A stretch of 32,596 nt of DNA from Alphaproteobacteria bacterium (lineage in GTDB: Bacteria > Pseudomonadota > Alphaproteobacteria > UBA9655), in assembly GCA_019750035.1 (NCBI GenBank), contig JAIEOZ010000009.1, forward strand, positions 1 to 32,596, given 5' to 3'. Below, one piece after another: positions 8,230 to 16,958 of this stretch (position 1 is the stretch's first letter; each line of letters starts with the position of its first letter). The translations under genes and the position numbers were made by a program. The notes beneath the pieces are model-generated. The model searched no databases. It saw only the letters and a program-made list of their open reading frames with translations, and was not told where the DNA came from.

Positions 8230-9177
8230 ATGAAAGCATTTCTTTTTCCTGGACAGGGGTCGCAAAGTATCGGCATGGGACGAGAGATTTATGAAGCCTT
8301 TCGCTGTGCTAAGGACGTTTTCGAAGAAGTTGATGAAGCGCTCGAGCAGAATCTAACAAAGATTATCTTTGAAGGACCAGAAACTGACCTAGTCTTAACA
8401 GAAAATACCCAACCCGCCCTCATGACCGTCAGCATGGCCTTGATACGCGTTTTAGAGAAAGAAGGAGGATTGAATCTATCTCAAACTATTTCTTATATGG
8501 CGGGCCATTCTTTAGGCCAATATTCAGCTTTATGTACCGCAGGCTCTCTCAGTCTTTCTGATTCTGCCCAACTGTTAAAAATTCGAGGTCAAGCCATGCA
8601 AAAGGCTATCCCCAGAGGAGAAGGAGCTATGGCTGCCCTTTTAGGCCTTACCATGGAGGATATAAAGAAAATCGTTGCGCAAGCTACTCAAAGTCAAGTC
8701 TGTGAGATTGCCAATGATAACAGCCCAGGCCAAGTGGTCGTCAGTGGGCATCGTGAAGCTATTGAACGCGCAATCGAGATCTCTAAAAGTTATGGCGCAA
8801 AGCGGTGCATTTTGCTAAACGTCAGTGCGCCTTTCCATTGTTCTCTTATGCAACCTGCCCAAGACCAAATGGAAAGAGCTTTTCAAGAAATTCATGTAAA
8901 AAATCCCTCTATTCCCATTCTTGACAACGTTTCAACTCAGGTTATTAGAAAGGGGGAAGACTTAAAATCTCTTCTCATTCAGCAAGTTACAGGTCAAGTT
9001 CGATGGCGAGAAAGTATTGAAAATCTGGCAGAACTTGGTGTTATGACAGCAATTGAGGTGGGAGCAGGAAAAATACTCACAGGACTTTCTAAGCGCATTG
9101 CTCCAGCTCTTGAAGCCTTTGCACTTAACACCCCTTATGATATAGAGTCTTTTTTAAAGAAACCTCTAGCCGCCTAA
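8230..9177 (+). CDS. fabD: Malonyl CoA-acyl carrier protein transacylase FabD
   Basis: Transfers malonyl from malonyl-CoA to acyl carrier protein to supply the elongation unit of type II fatty acid synthesis. The 315-aa protein opens with FLFPGQGSQSIGMG (5-17), has the active-site nucleophile in GHSLGQYSAL (S94), and the second catalytic region near the conserved His in NVSAPFHCSLM (about 205). Length matches the family. It heads fabD-fabG-acpP-fabF-mltG, the usual alphaproteobacterial order, with 10 bases to fabG. Confidence 0.97.
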   Translation: MKAFLFPGQGSQSIGMGREIYEAFRCAKDVFEEVDEALEQNLTKIIFEGPETDLVLTENTQPALMTVSMALIRVLEKEGGLNLSQTISYMAGHSLGQYSALCTAGSLSLSDSAQLLKIRGQAMQKAIPRGEGAMAALLGLTMEDIKKIVAQATQSQVCEIANDNSPGQVVVSGHREAIERAIEISKSYGAKRCILLNVSAPFHCSLMQPAQDQMERAFQEIHVKNPSIPILDNVSTQVIRKGEDLKSLLIQQVTGQVRWRESIENLAELGVMTAIEVGAGKILTGLSKRIAPALEAFALNTPYDIESFLKKPLAA

Positions 9178-9187
9178 AGGAAAGACC

Positions 9188-9925
9188 ATGTTTACATTGA
9201 AAGAAAAGAAAGCTCTTATTACAGGAGCAACAGGAGGCCTAGGCGCAGCCATTGCGCGAATGCTTCATTCTCAAGGTGCACACATCGCTATTTCAGGAAC
9301 TCGCAAAGAAAAACTTGAAGCCCTCGCGAAAGAATTAGGAGACCGAGTCAGCATCCTTCCCTGTGATCTTTCGAATGCTGAATCAACGCAAAATCTAATT
9401 TCTGACACAACGGCTGCCCTTGGAGGGCTGGATATTCTTGTCAACAATGCGGGGCTTACGCAAGATGGACTTATGCTGCGCATGAGTGATGAACAATGGT
9501 CCAAGGTTATAGAAGTGAACCTTACTTCCGTTTTCCGTCTTTCTCGCGAAGCCATCAAGGGCATGATGAAACAGCGAATGGGGCGAATTATTAATATCAC
9601 CTCCATCGTTGGAGTAACGGGGAATGCTGGGCAAGCGAATTATGCGGCCTCTAAGGCTGGGCTTATCGGTCTTTCAAAATCTTTGGCGGCAGAGGTGGCA
9701 AGTCGAGGTATCACAGTGAATTGTATTTCTCCTGGTTTCATTGAATCTCCGATGACAGATATTTTAAATGAGAAACAACGCGAAAAAATTTTAAGTGAGA
9801 TTCCTCAAGGACATATCGGATCTCCCCTTGATATTGCCGCTGGAGTCGTGTACTTAGCCAGTGATGAAGCGAAATATGTGACGGGACAAACCCTTCATAT
9901 TAACGGCGGCATGGTTATGGTATAG
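9188..9925 (+). CDS. fabG: 3-oxoacyl-[acyl-carrier-protein] reductase FabG
   Basis: NADPH-dependent reduction of 3-oxoacyl-ACP to 3-hydroxyacyl-ACP. This short-chain dehydrogenase (245 aa) has the dinucleotide motif TGATGGLGA (12-20), NNAG (86-89), and the catalytic triad S139, Y152, K156 (ITSIVG and YAASKAG). The C-terminal GITVNCISPGFI and the ending VTGQTLHINGGMVMV are typical of FabG. An AAAGGAAAG Shine-Dalgarno just after fabD precedes the ATG. A 123-bp gap with hairpin potential separates it from acpP. Confidence 0.97.
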   Translation: MFTLKEKKALITGATGGLGAAIARMLHSQGAHIAISGTRKEKLEALAKELGDRVSILPCDLSNAESTQNLISDTTAALGGLDILVNNAGLTQDGLMLRMSDEQWSKVIEVNLTSVFRLSREAIKGMMKQRMGRIINITSIVGVTGNAGQANYAASKAGLIGLSKSLAAEVASRGITVNCISPGFIESPMTDILNEKQREKILSEIPQGHIGSPLDIAAGVVYLASDEAKYVTGQTLHINGGMVMV

Positions 9926-9970
9926 AATTTTTTTCACTCTAGGCTAGCCAAGTAAGAAAGAGTATGGTAG

Positions 9971-10010
9971 CTACCTAGAATTGAAAATAGGTGAAAATAA
10001 TTTACCTAGA
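9971..10010 (+). promoter_or_regulatory. acpP leader with alternative stem-loops
   Basis: The fabG-acpP gap contains the direct repeat TACCTAGA at 9972-9979 and 10003-10010, with its partial complement TAGGTGAA between them (9988-9995). The middle segment can pair upstream (ACCTA 9973-9977 with TAGGT 9988-9992, 10-base loop) or downstream (9988-9995 with 10001-10008, 8-bp stem including one G-U, loop AATAA), but not both. The palindrome GGTAGCTACC at 9966-9975 overlaps the first arm. Regulatory function is inferred only. Confidence 0.35.
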
Positions 10011-10048
10011 TGATGTAATTGCCAACAACGTAAGGAAGAGAAGTTAAG

Positions 10049-10288
10049 ATGAGTGACGTTGCTGCACGAGTAAAAAAGATTGTCGTTGAACATTTAGGCG
10101 TCGATGAAGATAAAGTTACAGAAAACGCCAGTTTTGTAGACGACTTAGGCGCAGACAGTTTAGATACTGTTGAGCTGGTCATGGCTTTTGAAGAAGAATT
10201 TGGATGTGAAATTCCAGATGAAGCCGCTGAAAAAATCCTGACCGTAAAAAATGCAATTGATTACGTACAAGAACGTGCGCCCAAATAA
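10049..10288 (+). CDS. acpP: Acyl carrier protein
   Basis: Small acidic carrier (79 aa) that holds growing acyl chains on a 4'-phosphopantetheine arm. The attachment serine is S37 in [20 protein letters not shown] (31-50), an exact match to the acyl carrier signature. The ATG is preceded by AAGGAAGAG. It lies between fabG and fabF and is separated from fabF by 19 bases. The prosthetic group comes from coenzyme A, whose penultimate enzyme CoaD is encoded at 29609-30130. Confidence 0.98.
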   Translation: MSDVAARVKKIVVEHLGVDEDKVTENASFVDDLGADSLDTVELVMAFEEEFGCEIPDEAAEKILTVKNAIDYVQERAPK

Positions 10289-10307
10289 TCATTGATGGTG
10301 TAAAACT

Positions 10308-11567
10308 ATGCGTCGTGTTGTTATAACTGGTATAGGCCTTGTCACTCCATTAGGGAATGGCGTTGAATCTACCTGGAAACGGTTAGTTCATAGCGAATCA
10401 GGAATTCGACGTATAGACACCTTTAATACGGAAGGCGTAACTTCAAAAGTTGCTGGCCTTGTCCCGCAAGGGAATGAAATCGGTCAATTTAACTCTGATG
10501 ATTACCTTTCTCCTAAAGAGCGTCGAAAAGTAGACGATTTTATCGTATATGGAATTGCCGCTGCTGAAGAGGCTTTGAAGGATTCAGGATGGGTTGCTGA
10601 AACCGAAGAACAAAAAGAAATGACAGGTGTCATGATTGGCTCAGGCGTTGGAGGCCTTCCGAGAATTTATGAGGCTTCAGTAACGTTAAGAGAAGAAGGC
10701 GCCCGCAAAATCAGCCCTTTTTTTATCCCTTCATGCCTTATCAACCTTGTTTCAGGTCAGTTTTCTATTCGCCATGGATTCAAAGGTCCCAACCATGCTG
10801 TTGTCACCGCCTGTTCTACAGGCGCTCATGCCATTGGAGATGCGGGCCGACTTATCCAATGGGGGGATGCAGACGTCATGATTGCAGGGGGAGCCGAAGC
10901 TTCTGTATGTGAAATTGGCGTCGCCGGATTTTGTGCTTTACGGGCTCTTTCCACAAATTTTAATGACGAACCTACAAAAGCCTCTCGTCCCTGGGATCAG
11001 GCAAGAGATGGTTTTGTCATTGGGGAAGGTGCCGGTATCGTTGTTTTAGAAGAATATGAACATGCTAAAAAGCGAGGAGCCAAAATTTATGCCGAAATTT
11101 TAGGCTATGGCCTTTCAGGTGATGCCTATCACATCACGGCCCCTTCCGAAGATGGCAATGGCGGCTATCGAGCCATGCGCAATGCCCTACGGCGTGCCCA
11201 ACTACACCCAGAAGACATAGGCTATGTTAACGCTCATGGAACGTCAACGCCTCTTGGCGATATGGTTGAGCTTAATGCCGTCAAACGTCTTTTTGGTCAA
11301 AACCCTGCTCAGTTGAGTATGTCTTCTACAAAATCTGCCATTGGTCATCTCTTGGGAGCGGCTGGTGGTGTTGAAGCCATTTTCTCTATTCTTGCACTAC
11401 GGGATGGAATTTTACCCCCAACTTTAAACTTGGAAAATCCTTCTGAAGGATGCAAAAACATTGATCTTATCCCTCTTAAAGCTAAAGAAAAAAAGGTGCG
11501 TTATGTGATGTCAAATTCATTTGGATTTGGAGGTACGAATGCATCTTTGGTCTTTGGGACAGTTTAA
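10308..11567 (+). CDS. fabF: 3-oxoacyl-[acyl-carrier-protein] synthase II FabF
   Basis: Condensing enzyme that elongates acyl-ACP with malonyl-ACP. The 419-aa thiolase-fold protein has the active-site cysteine C169 in VVTACSTGAHAIG, the first catalytic His in YVNAHGTSTPLGD (about 309), and Lys/His in STKSAIGHLLGAAGGVEA (about 340-347). It ends with SNSFGFGGTNASLVF, typical of KAS II. Position after acpP distinguishes it from FabB. Four bases separate its stop from the mltG start. Confidence 0.97.
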   Translation: MRRVVITGIGLVTPLGNGVESTWKRLVHSESGIRRIDTFNTEGVTSKVAGLVPQGNEIGQFNSDDYLSPKERRKVDDFIVYGIAAAEEALKDSGWVAETEEQKEMTGVMIGSGVGGLPRIYEASVTLREEGARKISPFFIPSCLINLVSGQFSIRHGFKGPNHAVVTACSTGAHAIGDAGRLIQWGDADVMIAGGAEASVCEIGVAGFCALRALSTNFNDEPTKASRPWDQARDGFVIGEGAGIVVLEEYEHAKKRGAKIYAEILGYGLSGDAYHITAPSEDGNGGYRAMRNALRRAQLHPEDIGYVNAHGTSTPLGDMVELNAVKRLFGQNPAQLSMSSTKSAIGHLLGAAGGVEAIFSILALRDGILPPTLNLENPSEGCKNIDLIPLKAKEKKVRYVMSNSFGFGGTNASLVFGTV

Positions 11568-11570
11568 CCT

Positions 11571-12686
11571 TTGCCGAAAAAAGGGAAACCACTAAAACCT
11601 AAAGGCATTCAAAAAACGTCTTTATCCCCTTCCCCCCTCAATACCAAAAGAAAACGTCCGCCTCCCTCTTCCACCCCCGCCCCCCTCTCTAAAAAATACC
11701 AGCTCTTAAAATGCCTTAAAAGCAAGAAAATTATCCTTTCTCTTCTTGCTATTTTAATTGTGGTCCTAGGCTTTCTCGTCGCTGGAGCCGCCTATTGGTA
11801 TCAATGCCCGCAAAAAAATGTAAAAACGGTGGTGATCATAGAGAAAGGATCGTCTCTATCTCAAATCACGTCAACATTAACTCAACACCACATCTTAGAC
11901 TTTCCTCTCCTCTTTAAAGGAATTTTATTAGGAACGGGACAGTGGCGAGATCTAAAGGCGGGAGAATACCTGATTCCTCCTTCCGTGACACCGGCTCAAG
12001 TACTCTACATTTTAATATCAGGCAACGTTATTCTTCATCCTATTACCCTCATTGAAGGCGAAACGAGCCATCATCTGGTCCAAAAGCTTCGGGAAAATCC
12101 CTACTTTCAAGGTGTTTGTGACGTGCCTCCGGAAGGGAGCCTTCTTCCTGAAACCTATCATTTTCCACGCGGGACGAGCTGTCAAAAAATTGTGATTCGC
12201 ATGCAAAAAGCAATGGAGGAAGCCATTGCAACCATCTGGAGCACGCGCTCAAAGGATCATCCTTTACGCTCTCCAAAAGACCTTTTGATCCTCGCTTCGA
12301 TTGTCGAAAAAGAAACTTCCTTTCCTCAAGAAAGACCACTGGTTGCTGCCGTCTTTTTAAATCGTCTTCAACAAGGAATGCCTCTTCAAGCCGACCCAAC
12401 AGTTATTTATGCCTTCACACAAGGGAAGGGCGAATTAGGACGAGACTTAAGTCGCCAAGATCTGAGCGTTGACAGCCCCTATAATACATATCGCAATCTC
12501 TCTCTTCCGCCTTCTCCCATTGCAAATCCAGGGATTGCTTCCTTAAAAGCAGCCGCTAATCCTGCTGATGTTTCCTATATTTACTTTGTAGCTAATGGAT
12601 CGGGAGGACATATTTTTGCTACCACTCTTCAGGAACATCAAAAAAACCACACAGAATGGCGAAGAATCAGAGAAAAGAAAGAATGA
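11571..12686 (+). CDS. mltG: Endolytic peptidoglycan transglycosylase MltG
   Basis: MltG (YceG family) cleaves nascent glycan strands at the inner membrane. The 371-aa protein has a ~50-residue cytoplasmic leader rich in Lys, Pro and Ser, a transmembrane helix (about 53-77), a LysM-like subdomain (about 85-150) and the catalytic domain with ILASIVEKETSFPQERPLVA (catalytic Glu in VEKET, about 247-250), LQADPTVIYA and SPYNTYRNLSLPPSPIANPG. The start appears to be TTG at 11571; no ATG or GTG precedes the membrane helix in frame, and the Shine-Dalgarno is weak (GGGAC), suggesting coupling to fabF. It follows fabF as in many alphaproteobacteria. Confidence 0.93.
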   Translation: MPKKGKPLKPKGIQKTSLSPSPLNTKRKRPPPSSTPAPLSKKYQLLKCLKSKKIILSLLAILIVVLGFLVAGAAYWYQCPQKNVKTVVIIEKGSSLSQITSTLTQHHILDFPLLFKGILLGTGQWRDLKAGEYLIPPSVTPAQVLYILISGNVILHPITLIEGETSHHLVQKLRENPYFQGVCDVPPEGSLLPETYHFPRGTSCQKIVIRMQKAMEEAIATIWSTRSKDHPLRSPKDLLILASIVEKETSFPQERPLVAAVFLNRLQQGMPLQADPTVIYAFTQGKGELGRDLSRQDLSVDSPYNTYRNLSLPPSPIANPGIASLKAAANPADVSYIYFVANGSGGHIFATTLQEHQKNHTEWRRIREKKE

Positions 12687-12810
12687 AGCTTTCCACTTCC
12701 TACGAAAACCATAGCGCATCTGTCCCGGGGATCCAATTCCTAAAAGATCCTCGTCATAAACCTGCGTTTGAATAAAAAATTTATTTTCGTCTTTAAAAAC
12801 AAGAAGTTAT

Positions 12811-12843
12811 TGTCATTGTAAGCGAAGCGAAGCAATCCAGAAT
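12811..12843. repeat. Dispersed-repeat-like intergenic sequence
   Basis: In the 216-bp gap between convergent mltG and clpX, GTCATTGTAAGCGAAGCGAA followed by GCAATCCAG matches the general form of a GTCATTGCGAG...GAAGCAATCC intergenic repeat seen in many bacterial genomes (recalled, not searched). Only one copy lies in this window. The rest of the gap is A/T-rich with weak hairpins and no clear intrinsic terminator for either gene. Confidence 0.4.
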
Positions 12844-12902
12844 TATATTTGTTCTTAATTAATTTTTGTAAATGTTTTTATTCAAAACTCAGAGTCTCTA
12901 TC

Positions 12903-14174
12903 TTACGCACTTGCCCCTTCAGCATTTTTGACTTCTTTTTTCCCATAAATGAAAAGGGGATCAGCTTTATTAAGGATAACTTCTTCGTTGACCACAACTT
13001 CTTCTACATTTTCCATAGTAGGAAGATCAAACATTGTATTCAAAAGAGTAAACTCAAGAATAGACCGTAACCCTCTCGCCCCTGTTTTTCTTTCAATAGC
13101 TTTCTTAGCAATCGCTTTAAGTGCGCCATCTGTAAAAGTTAGTTCAACACAATCCATATTGAAAAGACGCTTATATTGCTTAATAAGAGCGTTTTTTGGT
13201 TCTGTTAAAATTTGAATAAGAGCGGACTCATCCAAATCATTGAGAGTTGCAATCACTGGCAGACGCCCAATGAATTCTGGGATAAGGCCAAATTTCAACA
13301 GATCTTCCGTTTCAAGTTCTTCTAAAAGCTCACCCGTTCGACGATCTTCAGGTCCTCTCACATCAGCGCCAAAACCTATGGCTGTCCCACGGCCCCGTGC
13401 AGAGATTATTTTTTCAATCCCCGCAAAAGCTCCTCCACAAATAAAGAGAATATTTGTCGTATCGACTTGCAAAAATTCTTGTTGAGGATGCTTACGTCCT
13501 CCTTGAGGAGGAACAGACGCAACAGTTCCTTCCATGATTTTAAGAAGAGCCTGCTGCACGCCTTCCCCTGATACATCACGTGTAATGGAGGGATTATCTG
13601 ATTTACGAGAAATTTTATCCACTTCATCAATATAAACAATACCACGTTGGGCTTTTTCGACATTGTAGTCCGCAGCTTGGAGAAGCTTGAGAATGATATT
13701 TTCAACATCTTCTCCCACATAACCCGCTTCTGTTAAGGTCGTTGCATCAGCCATGGTAAAGGGAACATCAATGATACGTGCAAGGGTCTGAGCCAGAAGA
13801 GTTTTTCCACACCCTGTTGGACCCACAAGCAGTATATTAGACTTTGAAAGTTCAACATCACTCGAATGCGTTCCATGTTCAAGACGTTTATAGTGATTGT
13901 GAACAGCAACAGATAAGACCCTTTTAGCGCTGTCTTGGCCAATCACATAATCATTTAAGACGTCAAAAATTTGCTTTGGCGTTGCAACTCCATCTGGAGA
14001 ACGAACAAGAGGACCTTTGTTTTCTTCTTTGATGATATCAGTGCACAAATCAACACATTCATCACAAATAAATACGGAAGGTCCAGCAATAAGTTTCCGA
14101 ACCTCATGCTGACTTTTTCCGCAAAAAGAACAGTAAAGAGGGCTTCTTGGATCTTCACTTTTACCTTTTGACAT
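12903..14174 (-). CDS. clpX: ATP-dependent Clp protease ATP-binding subunit ClpX
   Basis: AAA+ unfoldase that recognises tagged proteins, including ssrA-tagged chains, and threads them into ClpP. From the ATG at 14174 (423 aa) it has the N-terminal zinc-binding domain with C15/C18 and C37/C40, Walker A GPTGCGKT (118-125), pore loop GYVGED, Walker [12 protein letters not shown], and the ClpP-docking IGF loop in [10 protein letters not shown]. The start is fixed by GGAGGGTATA directly upstream; a longer frame exists but would place the Shine-Dalgarno inside the gene. It is third in tig-clpP-clpX, with a 143-bp gap from clpP. lon, often next in this order, is not downstream. Confidence 0.98.
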   Translation of the reverse strand: MSKGKSEDPRSPLYCSFCGKSQHEVRKLIAGPSVFICDECVDLCTDIIKEENKGPLVRSPDGVATPKQIFDVLNDYVIGQDSAKRVLSVAVHNHYKRLEHGTHSSDVELSKSNILLVGPTGCGKTLLAQTLARIIDVPFTMADATTLTEAGYVGEDVENIILKLLQAADYNVEKAQRGIVYIDEVDKISRKSDNPSITRDVSGEGVQQALLKIMEGTVASVPPQGGRKHPQQEFLQVDTTNILFICGGAFAGIEKIISARGRGTAIGFGADVRGPEDRRTGELLEELETEDLLKFGLIPEFIGRLPVIATLNDLDESALIQILTEPKNALIKQYKRLFNMDCVELTFTDGALKAIAKKAIERKTGARGLRSILEFTLLNTMFDLPTMENVEEVVVNEEVILNKADPLFIYGKKEVKNAEGASA

Positions 14175-14317
14175 TATACCCTCCTTCTTTTCTCTTTTGG
14201 TTCTTCTCAGCAACCTCAATCATATTTTGAATTTTTTTTCTCTTCCTATCTTTAGAATCGCATGGATCTACCAAAAAATAGTTAATGAAAGGGATAAAAA
14301 CATGATTTTTTGATACA

Positions 14318-14944
14318 TTAAGCACTTTTACTCGCATCAGCTGAGTCAGGTCGATGAGATACAACTTGATCAATAAGGCCGAATTCTTTGGCTGCTTCAG
14401 CCGTCATGAAGTTATCTCGATCCATAGCTTTTTCAATGACCTCAAGAGATTGACCTGTGTGATCCGCATAAATCTTATTCAAACGAGCTTTCGTGTATAA
14501 CATTTCACGCGCATGAATTTCAATGTCAGAGGCTTGGCCTTGAAATCCTCCCCATGGTTGATGAATCATAACGCGACCATTGGGTAAGCAATATCGCTTT
14601 CCTTTCGTTCCTGCTGAGAGGAGAAAAGATCCCATCGAGGCAGCTTGACCAAAGCAAAGTGTTGAAATATCAGGTCGAATGTAGTTCAACGTATCATAAA
14701 TGGCAAAACCTGAAGTTACAGAACCTCCTGGCGAATTGATATAAAGATGGACATCTTTATTAGGATTTTCTGACTCTAAGAAAAGAAGTTGAGCACAAAC
14801 AAGACTCGAGACAACGTCGTCAATCGGCCCATTAAGGAAAATAATTCTCTCCTTTAAAAGACGTGAAAAAATATCAAAGGATCGTTCACCACGGGCAGTT
14901 TGTTCAACAACAATAGGAACTAAGGTATTCATATACATTTCCAT
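14318..14944 (-). CDS. clpP: ATP-dependent Clp protease proteolytic subunit ClpP
   Basis: Serine protease forming the double-heptamer chamber used by ClpX. From the ATG at 14944 (208 aa) the catalytic triad is S103 ([12 protein letters not shown]), H128 (VMIHQPWGG) and D177 (MDRDNFM), all present. The start is chosen because AGGAGAAG (14951-14958) is six bases away; the frame could open two codons earlier at a TTG, which is less likely. The gap to tig is 15 bases, so the two are probably co-transcribed. Confidence 0.98.
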   Translation of the reverse strand: MEMYMNTLVPIVVEQTARGERSFDIFSRLLKERIIFLNGPIDDVVSSLVCAQLLFLESENPNKDVHLYINSPGGSVTSGFAIYDTLNYIRPDISTLCFGQAASMGSFLLSAGTKGKRYCLPNGRVMIHQPWGGFQGQASDIEIHAREMLYTKARLNKIYADHTGQSLEVIEKAMDRDNFMTAEAAKEFGLIDQVVSHRPDSADASKSA

Positions 14945-14959
14945 AAGCAACTTCTCCTT

Positions 14960-16405
14960 TTAAGAATCTTTTTTCTTTGACGGTTTTTTAGCTTTCTTTG
15001 TCTTAGAAGAGATCTGCGTTTCTATTTCTTCTTCTTCAAGAGCAATAAGTTTTTCAAGAGCTTCTGGCGTAATTGACTTTTCTGTGATCTTACCTTGACT
15101 TAAGATGAACTCAATCACTTTGTTTTCAAAAATAGGAGCTCTTAAGGTGGCGAGAGCCGCTTCGTTATTGCGATAAAAATCGAAAACTTCTTTTTCTTGA
15201 CCCGGAAACTCACGAGCTCGGGCTGTTAAGACATTTAAAAGTTCTTGATTTGTTACTGAAATCTGATTTCGTTTCCCAATTTCTGCCAGAAGAATCCCTA
15301 AACGCACGCGTCGTTCAGCAATCATAAGGTATTCTTTCCGAAGCTCTTCTTCGCTTTTACCAGTAGCCTTTTCAAATAAGTTTGATTCTACTTTTTCTTT
15401 AACATTTGAATTAGCAGAGTGGTCTTGATGAATGCCAAGTTCCTTACGGAGTTGTTCCCAAATATTATTAAACTCAAGGTCTTTCATATTTTGAGGAACA
15501 TCAAAGGTAAACCGCTCGGCGAGAGCATCTAAAACGTGTCGTTTCGTATTTAAAAAGCTTTGAGCGGAATAGTTTTTAACAATATTTTTTTCAATCCACT
15601 CCTCCATAGCCTTCAGTGATTCAAACTCAAGTTTTTTGGCAAGAGCTTCATTAATCTCTATCGGATCAGCTTCATGAATGTCTGTAATCGTTACGTCAAA
15701 GCGAGCCGGTTTATCTGCATAATGTGCTTCATGGTAATCCTTGGGAAAGGTCACTCTGACATCTATTTTATTGCCTTTTTCCTGATCAATAAGTTGGTCT
15801 TCAAAACCAGGGATAAATGCTCCTGAACCTAGCTCCAAGGGATGATCTTTACCTGAGCCACCTTCAATAGGGGCGTCCTCAATAAAACCTTCAAAGTCAA
15901 TGATAACAATGTCTCCTTTTTGTGTCTTACGAAGCTTTTGAAGGGAGCGTGTTTCGCGGTTTTGTCGGGCAATATTTTCAAGAGCCCGTGATATGGTCTC
16001 AGTGGGGACAGTTATGATATGTTTTTCAAAGGAAAGATCCACGAGCTGAATGTCTCCAATTGTCGGGAGAATCTCCAGATCGACATAAATGGTGAGATCT
16101 TTTCCCTCTTCAAAGGATTTGATATCGGCTTTAGGTTTAAGGGAAGGGGTAAGCTTATTGTCTTTAAGAACTTGTTGGACCCCTTTTTCAATGCAATCTT
16201 GCATAACCTCTGAAAGAGCTTCGGCCTTATAGCGTTGCCTCAGCATAGCAAGAGGGATTTTTCCCGGACGGAAGCCAGGCATTTTAACTTTTTTACCAAT
16301 AGCTGCAAGGCGATCATTGAGCTTTGACTCAACCTGATCTGCGGGAATAATAACTTCAAATGACCTTTTTAGGCCTTGAGAGAGGGTTTCTATAATCTTT
16401 ATCAT
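14960..16405 (-). CDS. tig: Trigger factor, ribosome-associated chaperone/PPIase
   Basis: Binds at the ribosome exit tunnel and shields nascent chains. The 481-aa protein has the N-terminal ribosome-binding domain with the signature MPGFRPGKIPLAMLRQRY (about 43-60), an FKBP-type PPIase domain (about 155-245; KGDIVIIDFEGFIEDAPIEG, FIPGFEDQLI) and a long helical C-terminal chaperone region. It is ~50 residues longer than E. coli trigger factor, with a C-terminal Glu-rich then Lys-rich tail (TKKAKKPSKKKDS). It leads tig-clpP-clpX on the minus strand and lies 71 bases downstream of tRNA-Leu. Confidence 0.97.
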   Translation of the reverse strand: MIKIIETLSQGLKRSFEVIIPADQVESKLNDRLAAIGKKVKMPGFRPGKIPLAMLRQRYKAEALSEVMQDCIEKGVQQVLKDNKLTPSLKPKADIKSFEEGKDLTIYVDLEILPTIGDIQLVDLSFEKHIITVPTETISRALENIARQNRETRSLQKLRKTQKGDIVIIDFEGFIEDAPIEGGSGKDHPLELGSGAFIPGFEDQLIDQEKGNKIDVRVTFPKDYHEAHYADKPARFDVTITDIHEADPIEINEALAKKLEFESLKAMEEWIEKNIVKNYSAQSFLNTKRHVLDALAERFTFDVPQNMKDLEFNNIWEQLRKELGIHQDHSANSNVKEKVESNLFEKATGKSEEELRKEYLMIAERRVRLGILLAEIGKRNQISVTNQELLNVLTARAREFPGQEKEVFDFYRNNEAALATLRAPIFENKVIEFILSQGKITEKSITPEALEKLIALEEEEIETQISSKTKKAKKPSKKKDS

Positions 16406-16476
16406 TTACGGCTCACTTAAGTTACGAAAGAAATTGAAAAAACCTTACTGATCCTTTGGCGCTTTGTACAGTAGTT

Positions 16477-16561
16477 TGGTGCGGGCGAAGGGACTTGAAC
16501 CCCCACGACTTTCGTCACCAGATCCTAAGTCTGGCGTGTCTACCAATTCCACCACGCCCGC
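16477..16561 (-). tRNA. tRNA-Leu (anticodon UAG)
   Basis: An 85-nt class II tRNA on the minus strand. The acceptor GCGGGCG (16561-16555) pairs with CGCCCGC near the 3' end, followed by discriminator A and an encoded CCA (16479-16477). The anticodon stem CCAGA/TCTGG encloses the loop CTTAGGA with anticodon TAG. A long variable arm and the T arm GGGTTCAAGTCCC confirm leucine. It lies directly upstream of tig and could share its transcript. Confidence 0.96.
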
Positions 16562-16571
16562 ATGGATATAA

Positions 16572-16599
16572 ATCATAACATGCTCTCCCTAATTTGGAA
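16572..16599 (-). promoter_or_regulatory. Candidate promoter of tRNA-Leu
   Basis: On the minus strand a -10-like TATGAT (16577-16572) lies ten bases before the tRNA 5' end, with TTCCAA (16599-16594) 16 bases further upstream as a modest -35. The spacing suits a tRNA promoter; tig may be read from it as well. Confidence 0.4.
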
Positions 16600-16749
16600 A
16601 TGTTGTTTAACCAAGTTACAAAAAAAGGAGAGAAGACGCATAGGACCCTACATTATTAACTTTTGAGCTTTATATTTCCTTATTAAGGTATCTTTCTTCA
16701 TTCATTCTTAATAAATTTAACAATAAAAAAGGTAAATATAAACTTAAAT

Positions 16750-16892
16750 TTAAATCAAGAAGAAACTCCGTTTGAAAGAATGGAGGGTATTTCCATGTAT
16801 ATAAGATAGCCCAATCAATGTAGTGGTAGTCATTACAAAATGGAGTGTTTGACTCGCCATATTCAGAACATTTAAAATTTTTTTCTTAGCAT
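16750..16892 (-). pseudogene. Possible small ORF interrupted at an A7 run
   Basis: Unrecognised. On the minus strand an ATG at 16892 has an excellent Shine-Dalgarno (AGGAGG, five-base spacing) and an upstream TATAAG, but the frame stops after six codons. One added base in its seven-A run would join it to the frame beginning ATG 16860, which encodes 36 residues (MASQTLHFVMTTTTLIGLSY, then a basic-hydrophobic tail) ending at 16750. Joined, it would be a ~47-residue peptide with a short hydrophobic segment. It may be a degraded small gene, a short leader peptide, or chance. Confidence 0.2.
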
Positions 16893-16958
16893 ATTCGCCT
16901 CCTATTTAACTTATACTGAGGGATTGATGGAAAGCAGTTTGTCGCGAATTAGTTACTA

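Noticed and set aside
12687-12902. Intrinsic terminators for mltG and clpX
   Set aside because: Only short weak stems such as GGATC/GATCC were found, without T runs; not strong enough to annotate.
14175-14219. Longer clpX N-terminus
   Set aside because: The extension contains the strong GGAGGG ribosome binding site of the ATG at 14174 and has no ClpX homology.
14161-14373. 70-codon minus-strand ORF between clpP and clpX
   Set aside because: It overlaps the end of clpP and the start of clpX in another frame, is strongly K/R-rich and resembles no family; a chance ORF in A/T-rich DNA.
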